From positions 57,819-121,818 of the forward strand of contig JAILWG010000005.1 of assembly GCA_025699075.1 (NCBI GenBank): 64,000 nt of DNA, read 5' to 3'. The notes under the pieces were generated by a model. That model was not told the origin of the DNA, did no database searches, and saw nothing but the letters and a program-made list of their open reading frames with translations. A program made the translations under genes and the position numbers. Origin of the DNA: Candidatus Nitrosopumilus sp. (GTDB taxonomy: Archaea; Thermoproteota; Nitrososphaeria; Nitrososphaerales; Nitrosopumilaceae). Shown here one piece after another: positions 60,783 to 64,000 of this stretch (position 1 is the stretch's first letter; every line of letters starts with the position of its first letter).

Positions 60783-62001
60783 ATTTGTATCTAATTGCAG
60801 CATCTTCTAATGCTTTAATCATTGGTAATTTTGTCCCAGTTAGATAAAGTACCAATGCACCTCCAGCTGTACTGATATGATTAATCTTATCTACTAATCC
60901 TTGCTGCCTTAATGCCGTAGTGAGGTGTCCTCCACTTACAATTGTGGTTGCCATTGAATTTGCAACAGCATTCAGTAATGCATTTGTTCCATAACTGAAG
61001 TTTTCTTTTTCAAAATATCCTGCAGGCCCACTGATAAACACAGTTCCAGCACCTGCAATCAGTTTAGAATAATACTCAACCGTCTTTGGTCCTAAATCAT
61101 ATATTTTGTCTCCTTTGCCCATCTCTCGTACATCCATCTCCACTCTTTCTCCATCTTTGTCTATTGCAATGTCTACCGGAGTTGCAAACACATCTGGATA
61201 TTCTCCTATCAGTGAATGAGCTTTTGCTACAACTTCTTCTTCTCTTTTTATTCCCATTGGGGATTTGATTCTAGCTTGTGCCCTCATGAACACATTACCA
61301 ATCAATCCTGTTAACAGGACATGATCTGCACGACCATTCTGAATCAATAATTTAATCGCCTCTAATCTATCTGGTATTTTGGACCCTCCTAACACAATTA
61401 CGTGTGGTGCTTTGGCTACTGTCATAATTTCATCAAGGTTTCTTACCTCTCTTTCCACAATTCTTCCTGCACATGCAGGTAGCACTTGTGCAAATCCGAC
61501 TATTGATGGATGTGATCTATGAGCACTAGGAAATGAATCCAACACACAAAGATCAAACAATTTTGATAATCGAGTAACCATGATTGTTTTAGCTGCATTC
61601 TCTGGAGTAAATTCGTAATTTTCTTCAGCACATAATCTTAGATTGTCTAAAAGTAAAATGTCTCCCTCTTGCAAATTCTTGATTGCATTTTGTGCAGCTT
61701 CACCGATTGTATCTTCAACATATTTTATTTTTCGTCCTATTAATTTTTCAAGGACTTTGGCATGCTTGTCCATACCTATGTATTCATTATTTCCAACTCT
61801 GCCTTGATGTGAACCAATCACCACTTTGGCTTCTTTTAAGGAATCAAGAGTTTCAATTGCCTCTTCAATTCTTCTAGTACCTGAAATCTCTAATGTGTTC
61901 GGATCTATTGGACAATTCATATCCACCCTCAAAAAAACGGTTTTGCCTTTTAGGTCAAAATCATCTAATGTGAGTACCTTCACGATTTGTCTATTTCCCA
62001 C
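60775..62001 (-). CDS. pgk: phosphoglycerate kinase
   Basis: 408 residues. Makes 1,3-bisphosphoglycerate and ATP reversibly; in an autotroph used for gluconeogenesis. Motifs: FLRVDMNCPID at the start, VIGSHQGRVGNNEY, IVLGGSKIPDRLEAIKLL (nucleotide binding) and VFISGPAGYFEKE. The start is a GTG at 62001, or the GTG at 61983 (MKVLTLDDFDLKGKT), which lies about 25 nt after a TTTAAC box and is favoured by it. Confidence 0.95.
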   Translation of the reverse strand: MGNRQIVKVLTLDDFDLKGKTVFLRVDMNCPIDPNTLEISGTRRIEEAIETLDSLKEAKVVIGSHQGRVGNNEYIGMDKHAKVLEKLIGRKIKYVEDTIGEAAQNAIKNLQEGDILLLDNLRLCAEENYEFTPENAAKTIMVTRLSKLFDLCVLDSFPSAHRSHPSIVGFAQVLPACAGRIVEREVRNLDEIMTVAKAPHVIVLGGSKIPDRLEAIKLLIQNGRADHVLLTGLIGNVFMRAQARIKSPMGIKREEEVVAKAHSLIGEYPDVFATPVDIAIDKDGERVEMDVREMGKGDKIYDLGPKTVEYYSKLIAGAGTVFISGPAGYFEKENFSYGTNALLNAVANSMATTIVSGGHLTTALRQQGLVDKINHISTAGGALVLYLTGTKLPMIKALEDAAIRYKSK

Positions 62002-62098
62002 TTGGTTAAATTCTTTGAGTCGATCAGAATATCTTCTTTCTTTTTCAAAACTTATCTATTGAGAAAAATTAAAAGACACGTGCATGAGGTTTTACTAG

Positions 62099-62767
62099 TT
62101 GCAAAATTGGCTTTTTGATATTAGGTCCCGTTCTTTTGTTCTGCTCACCATTTTATTTCTAATTCTGACTGCAATTGTTTACTCTGGAATAACAGAAACC
62201 TTTGATCAAAATGTAATTTTGTTTTTCTCTGAAAATGTGGGGAATCCAACACTTGATCTCATCATGCAATCTATCACTGAAAGTGGTGAGGCATTGTGGA
62301 TGCTGGGATTTGCAATTTTGATATTGGTAATTCCAAAAACACGTCGAGTTGGTGTCACTTTGATGATTTTGATTGTAATCTCTACATTGCTTACCGGCTA
62401 TGTCAAATGTGGTGTTGATAGAGATAGGCCTGATTATGATTATGAGGCAGTTCCATTTCCCGTACCTGTAAGCAAAGATACCTTTGCCTTGTTTTGTGAA
62501 GGTGGCTATGATGCATCATATCCTTCTGGGCACGCTGCACGTTCAATGATTTTTGCAATTATACTTGGATATGCCCTATCTGAGAGATATCCTCGTGGGG
62601 CATATTTGATGTTCCTATATCCAATTCTGATTTCATTAAGTAGACTCTATGTTCTAGAGCACTATCCAATGGATGTAATTGGTGGAACTGTCATAGGAGT
62701 TATGTTGGCTGGTGTCATGGGAAAAAGAACCAAACTCTACAAAATTTTTGATAAATCAAAATCCTGA
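62099..62767 (+). CDS. PAP2-family membrane phosphatase
   Basis: 222 residues from a TTG; AAAATTAAAAG at 62065-62075 lies about 28 nt upstream. The acid-phosphatase signature is complete: KCGVDRDRPDYD (KxxxxxxRP), SYPSGHAARSMI (PSGH) and SRLYVLEHYPMDVIGG (SRxxxxxHxxxD), with six spans. It probably removes phosphate from isoprenyl diphosphates or phospholipids. The end overlaps the opposite gene by 12 nt. Confidence 0.9.
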   Translation: MQNWLFDIRSRSFVLLTILFLILTAIVYSGITETFDQNVILFFSENVGNPTLDLIMQSITESGEALWMLGFAILILVIPKTRRVGVTLMILIVISTLLTGYVKCGVDRDRPDYDYEAVPFPVPVSKDTFALFCEGGYDASYPSGHAARSMIFAIILGYALSERYPRGAYLMFLYPILISLSRLYVLEHYPMDVIGGTVIGVMLAGVMGKRTKLYKIFDKSKS

Positions 62768-63067
62768 TTCTGGCACATTATCCCTGTGAATCAAAACTAT
62801 TGCAAAATGTGCATCATCATGATGATATGTCCAATATTTAACATCCCTATCTTCATTTTTTTGTCTGAGTCCAGTTGTGATTCCTGTTGTAACTGAATAA
62901 CCAATTCTTTTTGCAATCTTTGATTCTTTTGGCATTAATACTTTGTATCCTTCTTTTTTCCCCTTAAATCCCAGTTTCACCATATCCTCCACTGCTACCA
63001 TTGCTTCTTTCTCATCTTTTAGATCATATGTTTTTGATATTGGCAAATCTTTTGGATGAAATTCCAT
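62756..63067 (-). CDS. hypothetical protein, 103 aa
   Basis: 103 residues, helical start (EAMVAVEDMVKLGFKGKKEGYKVLM), then a beta-rich part DVKYWTYHHDDAHFAIVLIHRDN. No metal motif is certain, though HHDDAH is striking. The family is not recognised. It is convergent with the PAP2 gene, with 12 bases of overlap. Confidence 0.55.
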   Translation of the reverse strand: MEFHPKDLPISKTYDLKDEKEAMVAVEDMVKLGFKGKKEGYKVLMPKESKIAKRIGYSVTTGITTGLRQKNEDRDVKYWTYHHDDAHFAIVLIHRDNVPESGF

Positions 63068-63204
63068 GATTATTCTATTTTCTTTTAACTAATATTTTTT
63101 AAAAAATGCTTTTTTGCGATCAAATTAAGTTAATTTTCTTAACATGAAAGTCAAATCATGATTATGTCCACCACTTAACCGACTCGTATACCTTGATTCA
63201 ATTA

Positions 63205-64000
63205 TTGGCATCATTAGAAAAATTAGTAATTCAATTACGACAAAAAAAGCAAGAAGCAACTAAACTTCGTAAAAAAGCTGAAGAACAAGTCAAAGCATTC
63301 CGTGCTGCTGAAAAACGTTCTCTGTCTGGTTTACAATCCATTGACAAAAAAATAGAATCCGAAAAAGAAGAATCTACTGATGTTTCTGATGTTCTAACCC
63401 GGAAAAACTCTCAATTGGAAAGTATTGGAAGATTAATAGCTGCTGCTGAAGAACGCTTATCTAGAGAAAAAGAAGCAGTTGAGCAAACTCAGCAAGAAAT
63501 TGAATTTGCCGAAAATCCTCTTGAAAAACAAAATGCTGAGGCCAGATTACGATCATTACATGACCGTGTAAATGAATTAGTTGAAGAAATCAAAAGCAGA
63601 CAAAAAACTGCAAAAAAGATTTCAGATGATGTTACAAATTTCTCTGATGTTAAAACAAAAATTATTTCAAAAATCCAAAAACAAACAAAATCAAAGCCTT
63701 TGCTACGTGAAACAAAATCTGAAAGTCGCAAAGCAGCGCAAACATTCCTAAAAGAATTGGAAAAACGAATCAAAGCAGAAGAAATTGCTCAGAAATCATT
63801 TGATAGCGCTTATTCTAAATTAAAGGAATTATTGGCTAGTAAGAAAAAGACTGCAGCTAAAAAGAAACCAGCAAAGAAAAAGACTGCAGCTAAAAAGAAA
63901 CCAGCAAAGAAAAAGACTGCAGCTAAAAAGAAACCAGCAAAGAAAAAGACTGCAGCTAAAAAGAAACCAGCAAAGAAAAAGACTGCAGCTAAAAAGAAAC
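63205..64000 (+). CDS. coiled-coil protein with KKKTAAKKKPA tail, cut by edge
   Basis: Reads from a TTG at 63205 to the edge with no stop. About 210 residues of coiled coil (LVIQLRQKKQEATKLRKKAEEQ; RLSREKEAVEQTQQEIEFAE) precede a tail of an 11-residue unit KKKTAAKKKPA repeated nearly five times. The tail is like histone H1 or HU-type C-terminal arms and would bind DNA. TTAAC at 63175-63179 lies about 28 nt upstream of the TTG. An in-frame TTG at 63193 is a possible earlier start. Full length unknown. Confidence 0.7.
   Translation, partial: MASLEKLVIQLRQKKQEATKLRKKAEEQVKAFRAAEKRSLSGLQSIDKKIESEKEESTDVSDVLTRKNSQLESIGRLIAAAEERLSREKEAVEQTQQEIEFAENPLEKQNAEARLRSLHDRVNELVEEIKSRQKTAKKISDDVTNFSDVKTKIISKIQKQTKSKPLLRETKSESRKAAQTFLKELEKRIKAEEIAQKSFDSAYSKLKELLASKKKTAAKKKPAKKKTAAKKKPAKKKTAAKKKPAKKKTAAKKKPAKKKTAAKKK
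63841..64000 (+). repeat. 33-bp tandem repeat running off the edge
   Basis: The unit AAGAAAAAGACTGCAGC… (33 bp, 11 codons) repeats without a mismatch from 63841, 4.8 copies before the window ends. Perfect identity including wobble positions points to recent copy-number change. Confidence 0.9.

Noticed and set aside
63841..64000. Tandem 33-bp repeats as a CRISPR array
   Set aside because: The units are contiguous, with no spacers, and code KKKTAAKKKPA in one frame.

Overview
The window reads as a chromosomal segment of a marine-type ammonia-oxidizing archaeon (Nitrososphaerota/Thaumarchaeota, Nitrosopumilaceae-like). The grounds are: AT-rich DNA; archaeal-only proteins (ribosomal L10e, tRNA-splicing endonuclease, archaeal AMP phosphorylase, PRPP synthase of archaeal type, CIADG-type ferredoxin); TATA-like boxes about 25-27 nt before many start codons (ATG, GTG and TTG), as expected for leaderless mRNAs; a copper-protein flavour; and secreted proteins ending in the IPSWIKNNAGWW module typical of this group. 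No amo, rRNA, CRISPR or intact mobile element is seen. The genus assignment is inference.

Layout. 1-6.5 kb: NAD kinase (cut by the left edge), a double rhodanese, a ferredoxin, a processive family 2 glycosyltransferase and a long coiled-coil protein. 6.5-16.8 kb: a C2H2-like microprotein under a palindromic promoter, a CPA2 antiporter with a small partner, tRNA-Gly, L10e, EndA-like and PLD-like proteins, MscS-like channel, universal stress protein, DASS transporter, YjbQ and a four-CBS protein. 17-30 kb: isochorismatase-like hydrolase, AMP phosphorylase facing PRPP synthase, flippase-like protein, secreted trypsin-like protease, methyltransferase plus cupredoxin, a rhodanese-metallo-beta-lactamase fusion, an H1-like repeat protein, two decaying genes and several tiny zinc-ribbon proteins.

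30-46.6 kb is rich in exported and surface proteins: a thrombospondin-type-3 repeat protein, a protein with IPSWIKNNAGWW modules, a large beta-propeller protein divergent from a membrane-anchored HTH regulator, an NHL/RTX protein and a protein of three repeated domains. Also here are tRNA-Glu, a possible nucleotidyltransferase-HEPN protein, a metallothionein-like peptide and an ABC-2 exporter pair.

46.7-63 kb is metabolic: PhoU-like plus PiT phosphate transport; SbtA-like bicarbonate transporter plus a PII-like protein, which fits bicarbonate supply to the autotrophic cycle of these archaea; arsR-like, arsC-like and aquaporin genes; the tetrapyrrole operon hemL-hemC-cobA-hemD; MgtC; the Suf iron-sulfur operon sufB-sufD-Rieske-sufS-sufU; phosphoglycerate kinase; and PAP2 phosphatase. 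The right edge cuts a coiled-coil protein with an 11-residue lysine/alanine-rich tandem tail.

The genome is compact. Tail-to-tail pairs often overlap by 4-12 nt, several sharing the palindrome TTAA as both stop codons, and operon genes overlap at ATGA, TAATG, GTGA or TTGA. At least seven genes of 32-61 codons, most too short for usual gene finders, are supported by a TATA box or Shine-Dalgarno sequence and by zinc-ligand patterns. The best candidates for something undescribed are the C2H2-like microprotein with its palindromic bidirectional promoter (6529-6782) and the NTase/HEPN-like protein (32734-33618).
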